From NCBI GenBank assembly GCA_963748095.1, contig CAVVIO010000003.1:1-64000 (forward strand): a stretch of DNA of 64,000 bases, read 5' to 3'. The DNA is from CAVVIO01 sp963748095. GTDB lineage: Bacteria; Bacteroidota; Bacteroidia; Bacteroidales; UBA10428. Under the pieces are notes generated by a model. The model was not told where the DNA came from. It was given only the letters and a program-made list of their open reading frames with translations, and searched no databases. Both the position numbers and the translations under genes were made by a program. This document shows positions 30,575 through 42,454 of this stretch, piece after piece; the stretch's first letter is position 1; each line of letters starts with the position of its first letter.

Positions 30575-32169
30575 ACGATCGACCCGTCGGGCCGCCGTGG
30601 CCCGTCGATCGTCAGCCCGCGTGAGCCGCCGGCGGTGGCGGCTTGTGCCGCCAGTCCGAGCAGCCCGGCGGCCAGCACCAGCGCCGGGGCCTGCCGCTGC
30701 AGCCGATCCGACGTCACCAGCCGGTCCGCCAGGGCCGCGAGCGCCGTACCCTCCAGCACCCAGAACACCGGCAGATAGGCGACGCCCAGCCGGACGTAGC
30801 CGTAGAAGAGCAGCGCCGACGCGGCCAGCGTGATCAGCGGCGCGGCGAGCAGGACCAGCGCCAGCCGACGCCGTCCGCTCCACAGCAACAGCAGCCCGGC
30901 CGCGATCAGCGTCACGTGCACGGGCCAGAGCAGCCGGCTCGACGGATCGAACAGGTCGGCGCGCCGCCGTGTGCCGGCGGCACCCGCGGGCCAGTCGTCG
31001 GCGAAGTAGCCCAGGGCGAAGACGCCGGAGGTCATCGATGCCTTGCGGCCGACCAGCCAGAGCGCGCGGCCCGGATGCGTGACGAGCCACCGCGCGCCGA
31101 TGCCGTAGCCGTGCACGAACAGGTCGTAGACCGCCGGGCACGAGAGATCGAGCTGCCCCTGGGCCAGCAGCGACGACTCCTCCGCATTGCAGGTGGCCAG
31201 CAGCGGATGGTCGCTGTTCGGGCCGCCGTCGGCGTTGTCGTGGTTGGCCATCGCGAAGTTGAACGCGCCGTAACTCGTGACCGGGGCGAAGGTCGGGAGT
31301 GGCCCGGGAAAGTCCGACGTGTGCGCGGCGTTGAAGGCCGACAGGCTCCGCCAGTGGGCGACCGTGCTGGGCGCCATCAGCAGGACCAGGCCGGCCGCGA
31401 ACAGGGCGCTCTCGGCGAGCCGGCCGCGCTTCGGCACGATCGGCAGCCACCGGAGGGCCAGCAGGAGCAGTGCGCACAGTTCGAACTCGGCGCGGACCAG
31501 CGTGGCGAAGCCGCACACGGCGCCGAGGAGCAGCGGTCGCCACCAGCGGCGGGGCGCGCCTGGCGCCTCGTCGGGCTGGCGCAGCCAGCCCCATGCCAGG
31601 AGCAGCGCGAGCGTGAGCAGCAGGCCGTACAGCGCCTCGGAGTTCGGCGTCGTCGCCTCGACGATGTGGCCGAAGTGGAACGTGCCGAGGAGGGCGACCG
31701 CCAGCATCGCTCCCGTGCCGGCCAGCTCGGCGGCCAGCAGCGTGGCGAGTCCGACGCACAGCCCGCTGATGACGGCGACGAACATCTTGATCGCGGCCGG
31801 ATCGATCGGGTGACCCGCCACCGGATTGAAGCCCATCACCCGGTAGAACAGGGCGAGCACGAACGGCCAGCCGGGGGGATGGAACGGAATGCCGTTATCG
31901 AACGGCCGGCCGGCGACGAGCGATGCGGCGTAGGCCAGGAACGCCCGCGTGTCTCCCTGGTAGAAGGCGCTGCCCGGGGTGCCCGCCTCGTGCCAGATAG
32001 ACGGAAACCAGAGGCGGACGATCGTGGCGGCCATCGTCGTCAGCACGACGCAGGCGACGAGCACCGCGCGATCGGGGGACCGGCGGCGTGGCGGAACGGC
32101 GGAGGATGTGGGCTGTCGTCCGGCCCGGCCGCTGCCGGCCGGCCGGGACGGTCGTCGTCTCGAGCTCAT
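30538..32169 (-). CDS. GT39/ArnT-like membrane glycosyltransferase
   Basis: About 543 residues with around ten membrane helices. The N-terminal tail is basic and Pro-rich. The first extracytoplasmic loop reads YQGDTRAFLAYAASL followed by PFHPPGWPFVLALF, the layout of PMT-type glycosyltransferases (dolichyl/undecaprenyl-phosphate sugar donor), though the usual DE pair appears as GD. It would transfer a sugar outside the inner membrane to lipid or protein. I prefer the ATG at 32169, but 32217 is also in frame. The gene is intact. The four-helix-bundle element abuts its 3' end, and it is separated from the TonB receptor upstream by a strong terminator. Confidence 0.7.
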   Translation of the reverse strand: MSSRRRPSRPAGSGRAGRQPTSSAVPPRRRSPDRAVLVACVVLTTMAATIVRLWFPSIWHEAGTPGSAFYQGDTRAFLAYAASLVAGRPFDNGIPFHPPGWPFVLALFYRVMGFNPVAGHPIDPAAIKMFVAVISGLCVGLATLLAAELAGTGAMLAVALLGTFHFGHIVEATTPNSEALYGLLLTLALLLAWGWLRQPDEAPGAPRRWWRPLLLGAVCGFATLVRAEFELCALLLLALRWLPIVPKRGRLAESALFAAGLVLLMAPSTVAHWRSLSAFNAAHTSDFPGPLPTFAPVTSYGAFNFAMANHDNADGGPNSDHPLLATCNAEESSLLAQGQLDLSCPAVYDLFVHGYGIGARWLVTHPGRALWLVGRKASMTSGVFALGYFADDWPAGAAGTRRRADLFDPSSRLLWPVHVTLIAAGLLLLWSGRRRLALVLLAAPLITLAASALLFYGYVRLGVAYLPVFWVLEGTALAALADRLVTSDRLQRQAPALVLAAGLLGLAAQAATAGGSRGLTIDGPRRPDGSIVQDETVRITRVP

Positions 32170-32257
32170 CGTGGGTAGAGAACGCGGCGCGGGGCCGGAA
32201 CGCGGCCACCGGGGCACGAACGCCCTTCATACTACTACTGCGGGCGGGAGAGAGCGG

Positions 32258-32289
32258 AAAAAGGGCCGGGCGCGGATGCGCGCCCGGCC
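32258..32289 (-). terminator. Intrinsic terminator after TonB receptor copy 1
   Basis: On the minus strand a GC-rich hairpin (GGCCGGGCGCGCATCCGCGC then CCGGCCC) runs into TTTTT. A second hairpin lies between it and the stop codon (about 32,299-32,339, arms GGCGCATCCGG and CCGGATGCGCC). Confidence 0.85.
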
Positions 32290-32350
32290 GAGAGGAAGGG
32301 GGCGCATCCGGAACCGCCGCGCGGTCCCGGATGCGCCGTCGTCGGGTCAA

Positions 32351-35219
32351 TCAGAACTCGAAGCGGACGCCGAGCTGCAGCGTCCGCGGGTCGAGCGGCC
32401 GTTGACCTGGTTGAACCGCGAGCCGTTCGAGAGGTTGAAGTTCACGATCGGCGCGCAGTTCAGGACGTTGAAGAGGTCCAGCATGCCGGTCAGCCGATGG
32501 CCGGCGAAGCTGGAACGACTTGTCGAAGCGGAGGTTCAGCAGCGGCACCGTGTCCGACCGGTTGTTGCTGAAGTCCGTGCATCCAGAAGGTCTGCGTTGC
32601 CGGCGTTCGGCAGGCTCGACCGTGATGCGGCGGGCGTACTGCCAGCCGCTCTGGACCTGGAAGTTCGCGCCGACGCCGATCTGGTACGGAAGCTGGTACC
32701 GGCTCGACAGGTGGAACTGCCAGGTGGACGTCTTCTGGCGGTTGCCCACCGTCGGATAGACGTTCTGGTAGTAGGCCGTTGCTGATCGGGTCGGACTGCG
32801 TCAGCGGGTTGTTGCTGGCGCTGTTGGTCCGCAGATCGTCACGCCGCGTGTAGTCGAAGCTCGAGTCGAGGAACAGGCCCGTCCTGGAAGCGCTTGTTGA
32901 AGGCGAACTCGACCGTGTCGTAGTTGTACGCCCCGTAGTTGACGCTCGCCGGCATCGTCGCGATGACGTTGTTGACCACACCCTTGAGCGAGCTCGGGAT
33001 GTCCATCACCGTGAAGTTCTGCGTGCCCGTGACGCCCTGGTCGATGCTCTGCAGCGTCACCGGGACGGTCACCGGCACCGTGAACTGGCCGGCGCGCGAC
33101 GATGTTGTAGCGTGGAGAAGTTGTTCCGGGTCATCTTCCGCACGTAGGCGATGCGGAACGACGACTCGCCCCAGAACTGCCGCTGGTAGCGAGAGGTCGA
33201 ACTCGTCGGTGTGCGGCGTCTTGAGTGACGTGTCGAGCGTCGTGTCCACGCCGCCCGTCGAGCTGACGCAGCGTCCGAGTTCCTGCGGTCCGTCATAGAG
33301 ACGGTTGCCGTTCAGGTTGAGGAACTTGTACGTCTTCCAGTTCGCGCCGCCCGGATCGACGCGCCGAGAAGCTGTCGGCGAAGTTGAAGTAGTAGCGGCC
33401 GTAGAACGCCTTGATGGCGGTCTTGCCGTCGCCCTTCGGGTCGTAGCTCACGCCGATGCGCGGCGCCACGGTTGCGCGGGTGAGCAGCGTCTTCTGCGGG
33501 AAGGTCGTGCGCCGCGAAGAAGTCGGTCAGGATCGGATCGCGCTTGCCCTCCGTGTAGTACGGCGCCTGGTCGGTCGTAGCGCAGGCCGGCCGTAATGGT
33601 CGTGCTGGGCGTTCGCCGTCCACCGATCCTGCCTGTAGAAGGCGACGCGCTTGTTGTTGTCGCCCGGCACCGTCCAGGTCGACCCCAGCGTCGCCGGCGT
33701 GCCGACGTCGGTCAGCCGGATCTCATCGGTGGCGCCGTTGTTGTCGAGGTAGAGGATCGGGCCCGCCGTGCCGCTGCTGGCGAAGTTCGACATGTCGTTC
33801 AGCCACTCGAAGCCGAGCTTCAGGTCGTGGCTGCCCGCGTTCTTCGTCGGCAGGTAGTAGGTGGCGTTGCCGTAGACCTGCGGCTTCTCGCGCGCGACAG
33901 CGTGAAGGGGCCGGTCGTCCCGCCCTGGGCGAAGCCCGCGCCCGTGTCGACCCCCGTCGCCAGGTCGTGCCGCGGCGGATTGGTCTTGAAGTCGACGCGC
34001 GGCTGCTCGGGGAAGGCGTAGCCGAACTTGCCGACGTTCAGTTCGGTGAACAGCCGGTTCGACCAGACGCGCTCCCACTTGCCGTTGTACATCCAGCTCG
34101 GGCTGGACTCGCCCAGCGTCGAATCCGGACCGCGCGTGGCCGACAGGCCGCGCATCGGCTTCTGCCTTCTTCGCCCACTGGTAGTAGCCGATCAGCGTGT
34201 CGTGCGATGTCGGCTTCCACGTTTCCTTCGTCGTGAAGTTGTTGAAGATGCCGAGACTCGTCGCGATGTTCGGATCGACGCCCGAAGAACTCTTGTCGAT
34301 GTGGAAGTGGTTGTACGCGACGAAGAACCAGAGCTTGTCCCGATTGATCGGGCCGCCGAGATCGTCGTGGTTCTCCCAGAACAGCAGGTTCGGCGAGGCC
34401 GAGCCGCCGCGGCTGGTGATCGTGCTGTTCGTGTTGTCGCCCACGAAGCTCTTGCCCTCGTAGGTCTGGTTGATCAGCGACTTGAACGTGTTGCCGCCGC
34501 TCTTGATGGTCGAGATGACGGCCGCGCCCGGCGTGTTCATCGACACGTCCTGCCCGGCGCCGCTCACCGAGACTTCGTTCTGCGAGTAGTAGTCCTGGTA
34601 GAACCCGGCGCCGCCCGTCCCCTCGGTCGTGTCCACGCCCTCGGTGACGATGCGCGTCTGGCCCGAGATGCCGAAGGCCGAGTAGCCCGACTGCTGCACC
34701 TTGTGGCTGCCGCCCACGTCGAAGCCCTGCATGCGGACGCCCGGCGACTGGGCCAGCGCGCCCCACAGGTCGCTCGAACTCGGCACGCCGATGAGCTTGG
34801 CCGTGTTCATCGTGTTCCCGACCGCCGTCGACTCCGTGTCGACCACCGGCGACTCCGCCGTGACCGTCACGTTCTCCTTGAGCGAGGCCAGTTGCATCTG
34901 GGCGTCGACGGTCAGCGTCTGGCCCATGAGAGGGCGATGTTCTGCGCGTCACGGCCTGGAACCCGGGCAGCACGAACTTCACCGTGTACGTGCCCTCCGG
35001 CAGCGACGGGAAGTGATACGTGCCGTTGGTCTCGGTTACCGCCACCTGGGACCCGATCAGGGCCGGTGACGTGGCGGTGACCGTCACGCCGGGGAGCACC
35101 GCTCCCTGGGCGTCCTTGACCGTGCCGGTCAGGTGGCTCGACACGATCTGCGCCCACGCGGGCGTCGACATCGCGAGCGCGAGGGTCAGTGCGAGCAATC
35201 CTCGAGTACTTCGGTGCAT
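32351..35219 (-). CDS. TonB-dependent receptor with N-terminal carboxypeptidase-regulatory domain, copy 1 (many indels)
   Basis: About 955 residues. The start at 35219 (MHRSTRGLLALTLALAMS, signal peptide to AWAQ) lies 10 bases after GGAGGAG. A CarboxypepD-regulatory domain follows (HLTGTVKDAQGAVLPGVTVT), then a plug domain (GVDTTEGTGGAGFYQDYYS) and a 22-strand type barrel ending LQLGVRFEF with a terminal Phe. This is the Oar/Cna-B-like receptor type abundant in Acidobacteriota, thought to take up glycans or peptides with TonB energy. The 5' third is mostly clean; indels are dense from about 34,150 down to 32,400, and a few sit near 34,930. It is a close paralogue of copies 2 and 3. Confidence 0.82.
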
Positions 35220-36049
35220 GTGTTGCGTCTCCTCCATGGGACCACACGTGTCCCGTCACGAAACGGATCTGCGAAGAGCGACGTTCACGAGGAAGAACGT
35301 GAGGAACCGGACGCGGATCCCTCGCCGGCAGGAGTGCCCGGGCGCAGGAATCCCACGTGGTACGGTCCGTCGGGCCGGAGACGAGCGGAGGGCTGGCTCG
35401 CGGGGGCGCTGCCCCTGGAGTTCCGGCGCGGGCGGACGCTGGATGGTCCGGTCACGCTCGATCTGCCTCGAGCGTCGCCGCGCCTAGTGCACGACGCGTG
35501 CCCGTTCGGAAAGGTCTCGCCGTGTGGAAGAAACAGCAGTGATTGCGCCGTACCCGCATCTCAACAGTACGCGTGACCCGATCCATTTCACCGGAGCGAT
35601 TCGTCCAGATGAGTCTGCGATAAGGCGCGGCTCAGTTTGAACTAAGTGACTGAGCCTTCATGCGTCTGCGCGGAATCCAAGATTCAGGACGAACGGCGCG
35701 TGCGATCGTCATCTGATTGAATTTCATCACGCAGCGAGCACGCATGAGGTGCGCGGCCGCTCGCGAAAAGATGTCCGGAGTGCGATTGGACGATGCGGAG
35801 ACCGCTGTGCGGTCGAGCTCCGTGCTCGTCGCTCGTCGTGCCCATGTGGTGGCCATGCTGAGCTTCAGCGGGAGGGGAACCCCGCGCCTTGCGCAGAGAT
35901 GACGGCGACGGCGGAGACGCGGTGGAGACGAGCGCGGGTGCGACCGGATCAAAAAGGGGCCGGGCGCTCGCGCGCCCGGCCGAAGGGAGGGGCGGCGGCC
36001 CGGAACCCGCCGTGCGGATTCCGGGCGCGCCGTGTGCGGACGAGGTTGA
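35220..36049. other. Intergenic region between receptors 1 and 2
   Basis: No gene is seen. It must hold the promoter of receptor 1 (minus). Its right-hand end holds the two-hairpin 3' region of receptor 2. The stretch 35,560-35,720 is visibly less GC-rich than the coding sequence. Confidence 0.5.
35951..35981 (-). terminator. Intrinsic terminator after TonB receptor copy 2
   Basis: Minus-strand hairpin GGCCGGGCGCGCGAGCGC/CCGGCC followed by CCTTTTT. A second hairpin precedes it (about 35,990-36,030). The same pair of hairpins follows copy 1, and the second hairpin is repeated almost base for base after copy 3. Confidence 0.85.
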
Positions 36050-38930
36050 TCAGAACTCGAAGCGCAGGCCGAGCTCCAGCGTGCGCGGGCTGAGCAGGTT
36101 GATGACCTGGTTGTACCGCGACCCGTTGAGGATCTGGAAGTTGGTGATCGGGTTCGCGTTCAGCAGGTTGTAGAGGTCCAGCATCGCCGAGAAGCGGTGG
36201 CCGCCCGGAATGTTGAACGCCTTGGAGAACCGCAGGTTCAACTGCGGCACATTCTGCGACCGATTGGTGCTCAGGTCGTTCATCCAGAACTCCTGGCTCC
36301 CGGCGTTGGGCAGATTCACCGAGATGATCCGCGCGTAGTTCCAGCCGCTCTGGATGAGGAAGGTGGCCCCGACACCGATCTGGTACGGGAACTCGTAGTT
36401 GGCCGACAGGTGGTACACCCAGCTGCTCGTGCTCTGCCGGTTCGACACGCTCGGGTACGGGTTCTGGAAGAAGCCGTAGCCGATGGCATCGGCCTGCGTC
36501 GTGTTGCTGTTGCTCTTGTTGCCGGGCCCCTGAAGCGCGTCGTACTTCGTCCAGTCGTAGCTCATGTCGAGGAAGAGCCCCTTCGAGAACCGCTTGTTGA
36601 AGGCGATCTCGAAGGTGTTGAAGTTCTGTGCGCCGTTGTTCACCGAGGACGGCATCGTGTCGATGACGCTGTTGACCTGGCCGACGAGGCTGGCGGGGAT
36701 ATCGTTGACCGTGAAGTTCTGCGTCCCCTGTACGCCGGTGATGTTCTGGATGGTGACCGGGATGGTCGTCGGCACGGTGAACTGGCCCAGCCAGTTCTCG
36801 TTAATGCCGTTGAAGTCGGCCTGGTTGCGATCCATCTTCCGGATGTACGCGACCCGGACGGACGACTCACCCCAGAACTGCCGCTGGACCGACGCGTCGA
36901 ACTCGTCGGTGTACGGCGTCTTCATGCTCGGGTTGAAGGTCGTGCTGACGCCACCGGTCGCGCCGACCAGGTTGCCGAGGTGCGCCGCGATGTACGCCGG
37001 GTCGCTGTTGCCGGCCACGCCGGTGTACTCGAACGTCTTCGTATTGGCGCCGCCCGGGTTGACCGCCGAGAAGCTGTCGGCGAAGTTGAAGTAGTACCGG
37101 CCGTAGAACGCCTTGATGGCCGTCTTGCCGTCGCCCGTCGGGTCGATGCTGACGCCCAGTCGCGGTGCGATGGTGTTGCGGGTGAAGAGCGTCTTCGCCG
37201 GCGTCGTGTAGGAAGAGAACCAGTTGGTCAGGATCGGATCGCGCTTGCCCGCCCGGTAGTACGGCGACTGCCGGTCGTAGCGGAGGCCGGCGGTGACCGT
37301 CACCTTGTCGTTGGCCGTCCACCGATCCTGCGCGTAGAACGCCATGCGGTGGTTTTCGTTGATCGGCGCCAGCCAGGAGCTGCCGAGCGAGTTCGGCGTC
37401 CCGAGGTCGGTCAACCGGATCTCAGAGGGCTGGCCGTTCCGGTCGAGCCAGAGGATCGGGCCGGAGGTGCCGCTGTGGCCGAACTGCGCCTGGTCGTTCA
37501 GCCACTCGAACCCGACCTTGATGCTGTGGCTCCCCGCGTTCTTCGTCGGCAGGTAGTAGGTCGATGTCGCCGAAGACCTGCGGCTTGGCGCGATGCAGAT
37601 TGAACGGACCGGCCGTGCCGCCCTGCGCGAAGCCGGCGCCGCTGTCGGCGCCCGTCGCCAGGTCGTGGATGGGGGGGTGGGTCGTGTAGTCGACCGACGG
37701 CACCTCGGGGAAGCCATACCCGAACTCGCCGATGTTCAACTCGCTGAACAGCCGGTTCGTCCAGACCCGCTCCCACTTGCCGTTGTACATCCAGCCGGGC
37801 GCGAACTCGGCCAGCGTCGACTCCTTCGGCCGGAGGGCCGACAGACCGCGCAACGGCAGCGCCTTGTGGTCGTACTGGTAGTAGCCGATGATCGTGTCCT
37901 TCGAGGACGCCTTCCAGGTCGCCTTGCTGGTAAAGGCCCACAGGATGCCGAGGTTCGTCGCCACGTTCGGGTCGACGCCCGGCAGGCTCTGATTGACGTG
38001 GAACTTGTTGTAGGCCACGTAGAACCACAGCTTGTCCCGCTTGAGCGGGCCGCCGAGATCGTCGTGATTCTCCCAGAACTCGAGGTTCTTGGAGTCCGAC
38101 CCGCCCAGCTTGGTGATGTTCGAGTCGATGTTGCTGCCGACGAAGCTCTTCGGCTCGTAGGTCTGGTTGATGAGCGACTTGAACTGGTTGCCGCCGCTCT
38201 TGATCGTGAGGACAGTGGCCGTTCCGGGCGAGTTCATCGCCACGTCCTGGCCCGCCGCCGTCACCGAGACCTCATTGGCGGCGTAGTAGTCCCAGTAGCC
38301 GCCCGCGCCGCCGGTCCCTTCGGTCGTATCCGACCCCTCGATGATGACGCGGTTCTGGTCGCGCTCGCCGAAGGCGGCGTAGCCGTCCTGCTGGTACTTG
38401 TGGCTGCCGCCGACGTCGAAGCCAGACATGCGGACGCCGGCGGTCTGCGCCAGCGCGCCCCAGATGTCGGTCGAGGTCGGCACGCTGATGAGCTTCGCCG
38501 TGTTCAGCGTGTTGCCGAGCCCGGTCGACTGCGTGTCGACGACCGGCGACGCCGCGGTCACGGTGACGTTCTCCTTGAGCGCCGCCAGCTGCAGTTGCCC
38601 GTTGACGGTCAGCGTCTGCCCGAGCGCGAGGCGGATGTTGGTCTGACTGTAGGCCTTGAAGCCGGGGAGATCGAACTTCAGCGTGTAGCTGCCTGGAGGC
38701 AGTGACGGGAACATGTACGACCCGTTTGCGCCGGTGACCTGCATCTGCGATCCGATGAGGGCGGGCGAGGTGGCCGTGACGGTGACGCCCGGGAGCACGC
38801 CTCCCTTGGCGTCCTTCACGGTGCCGGTCAGATGACCGGAGACGTTCTGTGCGAGGGCGCCCATGGGAAGCGCGAGCACGAGGGCGACGAACGCGACGAT
38901 CACGAAACGTGCACGAGTTCGTCCTGGCAT
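36050..38930 (-). CDS. TonB-dependent receptor with carboxypeptidase-regulatory domain, copy 2 (one frameshift)
   Basis: About 960 residues. The start at 38930 (MPGRTRARFVIVAFVALVLA, signal to ALAQN) follows GGAGGA at about 9 bases. The regulatory domain GHLTGTVKDAKGGVLPGVTV is followed by the plug (IIEGSDTTEGTGGAGGYWDY) and a long barrel ending TLELGLRFEF. Only one indel is seen, near 37,562, between VFGDI and TYYLPTKNAG; otherwise the gene reads cleanly. Compared with copies 1 and 3 the plug and barrel differ throughout (for example YYAANEVSV versus YYSQNEVSV), so the three are old duplicates with distinct ligands. The substrate is unknown. Confidence 0.9.
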
Positions 38931-39557
38931 GAGTCGGAGTCCTCCTCTTGTCTGCCAAAGCCATTGTCGAACTGACGACAAAGTACGCGCGACCTGCAGG
39001 CAAGAGCGGTACCGGTGTGGAGAATAATTCGCGTCATGCGAAAAAGTGCTCATCGTTGTTGCTGCTTGGACAGTTCAGCTAAGAGGCGAATAGAAGAGTT
39101 CGATGGCGTTTGTAATCCATTGTGTTGAAGATTCAGACCTGCCGAAACGCGGCTGAACGTTGTTGAGTTCGACACCAAGACGCCGTTCGCGCAAAGCGTT
39201 ACGCGTCGATCCGGAAATCAGGAGAGCCGACAGCCTCGATCACCGGCGATCTGAATTGTCATCGAACTCAACAGGCGATCGAACGGACGAGAGCTCGACG
39301 GTTCGACGGAGAGATCTCGCCGGCCATCTGATCCGTTCGCGTACGGCTCAGGTGGTCGACGTGATGAAACGCGGTGCAAGCTGATCAGGGGCCGGCCGAC
39401 GTTCGGTTGAGGTCGGGAAGACGGGACGGGGGCGGCGGTCGCTCGCATGCAGTCGGCGGTCGCGCGGGACGTGGCGCGCGCGCCCGGCCGAGGGGAGGGG
39501 CGGCGGCCCGGAACCCGCCGTGCGGATTCCGGGCGCGCCGTGTGCGGAGGACGTCGG
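38931..39557. other. Intergenic region between receptors 2 and 3
   Basis: No gene is seen. It includes the promoter side of receptor 2 and, at 39,479-39,548, a 70-base block that matches 35,971-36,040 with one difference. The T-tract side of the first hairpin found after copies 1 and 2 is missing here, so termination after copy 3 may be weaker. Confidence 0.55.
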
Positions 39558-42454
39558 TCAGAACTCGAAGCGGACGCCGAGCTGCAGCGTCCGCGGGTCG
39601 AGCACGCCGTTGACCTGGTTGAACCGCGAGCCGTTCGAGAGGTTGAAGTTCGCACCGGCGTTCGCGTTCAGGACGTTGAAGAGGTCGATCATGCCGGTCA
39701 GCCGATGGCCGGCGAAGGCTGAACGTCTTGTCGAAGCGGAGGTTCAGCAGCGAGACCGTGTCCGACGCGGTTGTTGCTCAGGTTGTTCATCCAGAACTAC
39801 TGCGTGCCGGCGTTCGGCAGACTCGACGGTGATGCAGCCGCGCGTACTGCCAGCCGCTCTGGACCTGGAAGTTCGCGCCGACGCCGATCTGGTACGGCAG
39901 CTCGTACCGGCTCGACAGGTGGAACTCCCAGCTGGTCGTCGTCTGCCGGTTCGACACCGTCGGATACGGCGTTCTGGAAGTAGTCCTGGGCGACCGAGAT
40001 GACGTCCGACTGCGTCAGCGGGTTGTTGCTGGCGCTGTTGGCCGGCTCCAGATCGTCGCGCCGCGTCCAGTCGAAGCTCGTGTCGAGGAACAGTCCCTTC
40101 TGGAACCGCTTGTTGAAGGCGAGCTCGATCGTGTCGTAGTTCCAGCGCCCTTGCCCGAGCCGGCGGCATCGTGCGCGATGAGCGTTCGGCGTCTGGCCGG
40201 CCAGCGCTGCCCGGGATGTCGTATCACCGTGAAGTTCTGCGTGCCCGAGACGCCGCCATCGTAGCTCTGCAGCGTCACCGGAACGGTCACCGGCACGCGT
40301 GAACTGGCCGGCGCGGCGCGATGTTGTAGGTCGCGAGAGCTTGTCGCGCTGCATCTTGCGCACGTAGGCGACGCGGAACGACGACTCGCCCCAGAACTGC
40401 CGCTGGTAGGACAGGTCGAACTCGTCGGTGTGCGGCGTCTTCAGGTTCGACGATCGAGCGTCGTGCTCGTGCCGCCAGTCGAGCTGAGCAGCGTGCCCGA
40501 GTTCCTGCGGACCGTCGTACAGCCCGTTGCCGTTCAGGTCGTGGAACTGGTAGGTCTTCGTGTTCGTGCCGCCCGGATCGACCGCCGAGAAGCTGTCGGC
40601 GAAGTTGTAGTAGTAGCGGCCGTAGAACGCCTTGATGGCCGTCTTGCCGTCTCCCGCCGGGTCGTAACTGACGCCGATCCGCGGCGCGACGTTGTTGCGG
40701 ACGAGCAGCGTCTTGCCCGGAACGGTCTGCGTCGGGAAGAAGTCGGTGAGGATCGGCGCCCGCTTGCGCGGAGATGTAGTACGGCCGCTGCCGGTCGTAC
40801 CGCACGCCCGCGGTCACGGTGACCTTGTCGCTCGCCGTCCAGCGGTCCTGGAAGTACAGCGCCACCCGGCGGTTCCGGTCGCTCGGCACCGTCCAGGTGC
40901 TGCCGAGCGTCGACCGGCGTCGCCGAGGTCCGTGAGGCGGATCTCATCCGGCTGCGCCGTTGTAGTCCAGGTAGAGGAGCGGGCCCGACGTGCCGATGTT
41001 CGCGAAGTCCGACTGGTCGTCGATCCACTCGAAGCCGATCTTCAGGTCGTGGCTGCCCGCGTTCTTCGTCGGCAGGTAGTAGGTCGCGTTGCCGTAGACC
41101 TGCGGCTTCTCGCGCTCGAAGTCGAACGGGCCGCCCGTGCCGCCCTGCGCGAAGCCGGCGCCCGAGTCCACGCCCGTCGCCAGGTCGTGGCGCGGCGGGT
41201 TCGTCGTGTAGTCGACCGACGGCTGCTCGGGGAAGACGTAGCCGAAGTTGCCGATGTTCAGCTCGGTGAACAGCCGGTTCGACCAGACGCGCTCCCACTT
41301 GCCGTTGTACATCCAGCTCGGGCTGGTCTGCGCCAGCGTCGAGTCGCGTGCCGACGCGTGGCCGACAGGCCGCGCAGCGGCTTCTGCTTCTTCCCCCACT
41401 GGTAGTAGCCGATCAGGGTGTCCTTCGAGCGACAGCTTCCAGGTTTCCTTCGTCGTGAAGTTGTTGAAGATGCCCAGGTCGGTCGCGATGTTCGGATCGC
41501 ACGCCCGAGATCTGCCTTGTTGATGTGGAAGTGGTTGAACGCCACGAAGAACCAGAGCTTGTCCCTGACGATCGGGCCGCCCAGGTCGTCGTGGTTCTCC
41601 CAGAACAGCAGGTTCGGCTGCGCCGAGCCGCCGCGCGCGGTGATGCGCGCTGTTGACGTTGTTGCCCACGAAGCTCTTGCCCTCGTAGGTCTGGTTGATC
41701 AGCGACTTGAACGTGTTGCCGCCGCTCTTGATCGTCGAGATGACGGCCGCGCCCGGCGTGTTCATCGACACGTCCTGGCCCGCCCCGCTCACCGCGATCT
41801 CGTTCTGCGAGTAGTAGTCCTGGTAGAAGCCGGCGCCGCCCGTGCCCTCGGTCGTGTCCACGCCCTCGGTGATGACGCGCGTCTGGCTCGAGATGCCGAA
41901 CGCCGTCGTAGCCCGACTGCTGGCTCTTGTGGCTGCCGCCGACGTCGAAGCCCTGCATCCGGACGCCCGGCGACTGCGCCAGCGCGCCCCACAGGTCGCT
42001 CGAGCTCGGCACGCCGATCAGCTTCGCCGTGTCCATCGTGTTGCCCACCGACGTCGACTGCGTGTCGACGATCGGGCGACTCGGCCGTCACCTGCACCGT
42101 CTCCTGCAGCGACGCCAGCTGCAGCGCGGCGTCGACCGTCAGCGTCTGGCCCAGCGCCAGCGTGATGTTCTGCCGGGTGAACGGCTTGAAGCCCGACAGC
42201 GTCGAACTTCAGCGTGTAGCTGCCCGACGGCAGCGACGGGAACTGGTAGCTCCCGTTGGCTTCCGTCACGGCCACCTGCGACGCCGATGAGGGCCGGCGA
42301 CGTGGCGGTCACGGTCACGCCGGGCAGCACCGCGCCCTGCGCGTCCTTCACGGTGCCGGTCAGACGGCTCGTTGACGTTCTGCGCCCACACCGGCGCCGC
42401 CACGAGTGCAAGGGCCAGCGCGCCGAGCGCGATGAGCCGCTTCGCGTTGTGCAT
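39558..42454 (-). CDS. TonB-dependent receptor with carboxypeptidase-regulatory domain, copy 3 (many indels)
   Basis: About 960 residues. The start at 42454 (MHNAKRLIALGALALALVAA, signal to VWAQN) follows GGAGGA. The regulatory domain reads LTGTVKDAQGAVLPGVTVTA, the plug GMDTTEGTGGAGFYQDYYSQ-like, and the barrel ends LQLGVRFEF. It is much closer to copy 1 than to copy 2, including long identical stretches in the plug and mid-barrel (SLINQTYEGKSFVG, GGSASPNLLFWENHDD-like). Indels are dense throughout from about 39,720 to 42,360. An outer-membrane receptor that depends on TonB-ExbBD; substrate unknown. Confidence 0.82.

Noticed and set aside
30643..32178. 511-codon plus-strand open frame opposite the GT39 gene
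   Set aside because: No family features, and the minus frame shows clear membrane-protein character.
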